Origin: Mucilaginibacter aquatilis | Lineage (GTDB): Bacteria; Bacteroidota; Bacteroidia; Sphingobacteriales; Sphingobacteriaceae | DNA length: 64,000 nt | Direction of reading: 5' to 3' | Assembly: GCF_009755275.1 (NCBI RefSeq) | Contig: NZ_WQLA01000002.1 | Location: 434,001 to 498,000 of the forward strand | Part shown: positions 62,940 to 64,000 of the stretch, in pieces | Numbering within the stretch: the first letter of the stretch is position 1 | Layout of the letters: each line of letters opens with the position of its first letter | Position numbers and translations under genes: made by a program | Notes under the pieces: model-generated | Databases searched by the model: none | Seen by the model: the letters and a program-made list of their open reading frames with translations, nothing else | What the model was told of the DNA's origin: nothing

Positions 62940-64000
62940 ATGAAAATAAGAACAAGGCTATCTTTATACTTTACCCTCATCAGCTCGGGCACATTACTGC
63001 TGGTATTGCTGGCCTTGTATTTTGCCGTGTTTGGCTTTCTTAAAACAGATTTTAACAAGCGCCTGTCTGACAGGGTAAACGTGGCTGCGCAACTTTATTT
63101 AAAAGCTGACGAAATTGGTGCCGATTCACTGGTTCAGGTTCAGCAAAAGTATCTTGAAAAGCTACCTAACGAAGTTATACGGGTTTATAATGATGGTAAT
63201 AAAGCCGCCTTCGTATCATCAAACGGTATATACTGGCGCAATTCAACCATTGAAGAAGTAAGGCGTAAAGGAGAGATTGAGTACGAAGAAGAAAACAGGC
63301 AGGTTATAGGTCGTTACTTTCATGATAACCAAGGCAATTTTGTGATTCTGGCTTCTGCCGTTGACCGTAACTTTAACCCTAGGGTAACTATGCTGGCACG
63401 CATAACCCTTATTCTTTTTTTAGGTTTCAGTGCCATTTTATTCTTTGCAGGTCAGTGGTTTGCCAGTAAATCGCTGGCTCCCATACAACGTATTATAGGC
63501 GAAATACGGCACATAAGGTCAAGTAATCTGCACCTGCGTATTGCCGGTGTTAAAAATAACGATGAAATAGCCGAACTAATAAGCAACTTCAATAACCTGC
63601 TCGAACGTTTGGAGAATGCTTTTGAGTTGCAACGCAGTTTTGTGTCCAATGCATCGCACGAGTTGCGTACCCCGCTAACCAGTATTATGGGCGAGGCCGA
63701 CGTAGCACTTGAAAAGGCACGTAGTCCGCAGGAGTATAATCGCGTACTGCAATCCATATCCAATGATGCCATGCACTTGCAAGCCACAATTACCAGCTTA
63801 ATGGAACTTGCCCAGGTTGATTTCAATTATACTCAAACGGTATTGCAGCCGGTACGCATGGATGAGCTGATGTGGGAGCTTAACGAGTATTGGATTGAAA
63901 AGAAGGGAACTGATAAACTCATTTTGCAGTTTAAAGAATTTCCTGAAGATGAGAATGCACTGGTCATCATGGCAAATAAATCATTACTTGCCATAGCACT
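62940..64000 (+). CDS. sensor histidine kinase, N-terminal part (runs off window)
   Basis: An open frame from the ATG at 62940 leaves the window after 353 codons. It has a first membrane helix (about residues 10-34), a periplasmic sensor to about residue 145, a second helix ('ITLILFLGFSAILFFAG'), a HAMP region and the H-box 'SFVSNASHELRTPLTSIMGEADVAL'. The ATPase domain starts at the window edge ('LVIMANKSLLAIAL'). It pairs with the regulator just upstream. The window lacks the stop codon. Confidence 0.93.
   Translation, partial: MKIRTRLSLYFTLISSGTLLLVLLALYFAVFGFLKTDFNKRLSDRVNVAAQLYLKADEIGADSLVQVQQKYLEKLPNEVIRVYNDGNKAAFVSSNGIYWRNSTIEEVRRKGEIEYEEENRQVIGRYFHDNQGNFVILASAVDRNFNPRVTMLARITLILFLGFSAILFFAGQWFASKSLAPIQRIIGEIRHIRSSNLHLRIAGVKNNDEIAELISNFNNLLERLENAFELQRSFVSNASHELRTPLTSIMGEADVALEKARSPQEYNRVLQSISNDAMHLQATITSLMELAQVDFNYTQTVLQPVRMDELMWELNEYWIEKKGTDKLILQFKEFPEDENALVIMANKSLLAIA

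Overview
The window is chromosomal DNA from a member of the Bacteroidota, most likely the family Sphingobacteriaceae (Mucilaginibacter or Pedobacter type). The inference rests on TAnnTTTG type -7 promoter elements, a Nudix-fold regulator next to araBDA, a class B sdhCAB operon, a TonB-dependent receptor of the outer-membrane beta-barrel type, and lineage families such as DUF4293, DUF3098 and DUF4369. No rRNA, tRNA, CRISPR array, transposase or phage module was seen. Two genes run off the window: a polysaccharide co-polymerase at the left edge and a histidine kinase at the right edge.

Layout. 1-3.9 kb (minus): the end of a surface-polysaccharide cluster (Wzz-like co-polymerase, one-repeat TolC-like protein, DegT aminotransferase, FdtA-like cupin, GT14 glycosyltransferase), with start/stop overlaps within each group. 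4.1-9.0 kb (plus): L-arabinose catabolism (araR-like Nudix regulator, araB, araD, araA) ending in a strong terminator. 9.1-15.4 kb: small secreted proteins, a DUF47 protein, a pectate lyase, a polysaccharide deacetylase and gpsA. 15.5-21 kb: DEAD-box helicase, DUF4293, truA and an MsbA-like ABC exporter. 21.2-25.5 kb: ftsX, DUF3098, uppP, truB and ribF. 25.6-40 kb: membrane and housekeeping genes (rdgB, SurA-like foldase, MoxR, pth, TonB receptor, Spx-like, M1 peptidase, acyltransferase, cdaA). 40-45.5 kb (minus): secreted proteins of unknown function and sdhCAB. 45.6-53.2 kb: a thioredoxin-fold lipoprotein, pdeM, a DUF922-like protein, rsmI, serS, a small phosphatase, an M20 peptidase and a Usp-like protein. 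53.3-64 kb: an RND tripartite efflux operon bracketed by two OmpR/EnvZ-type two-component systems.

The most striking observation is a 474-bp element (24042-24515) inside the 3' end of truB. It is bounded by perfect 34-bp inverted repeats, each of which contains a shorter palindrome, and it encodes a DUF559 (Vsr/PD-(D/E)xK-like) endonuclease domain. Its length is a multiple of three and it is open in the truB frame, so it turns TruB into a TruB-endonuclease fusion while keeping the ATGA overlap with ribF. Conceptual removal restores a clean 245-residue TruB.

A second theme is a set of gene-flanking spacers built from degenerate 7-9 nt words arranged as long imperfect palindromes. Spacers before araD and the ABC exporter share one 29-nt word, those before araA and between sdhC and sdhA share another set, and those before truB and between sdhA and sdhB share an exact 13-mer. 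They look like small dispersed repeat families that have colonised intergenic DNA, often directly against start codons.

Metabolic links (inference): pectate lyase and the ara operon fit growth on pectin-type plant polysaccharides. uppP, ftsX and the polysaccharide genes serve the envelope. The flanking two-component systems are the obvious candidates for controlling the RND pump.
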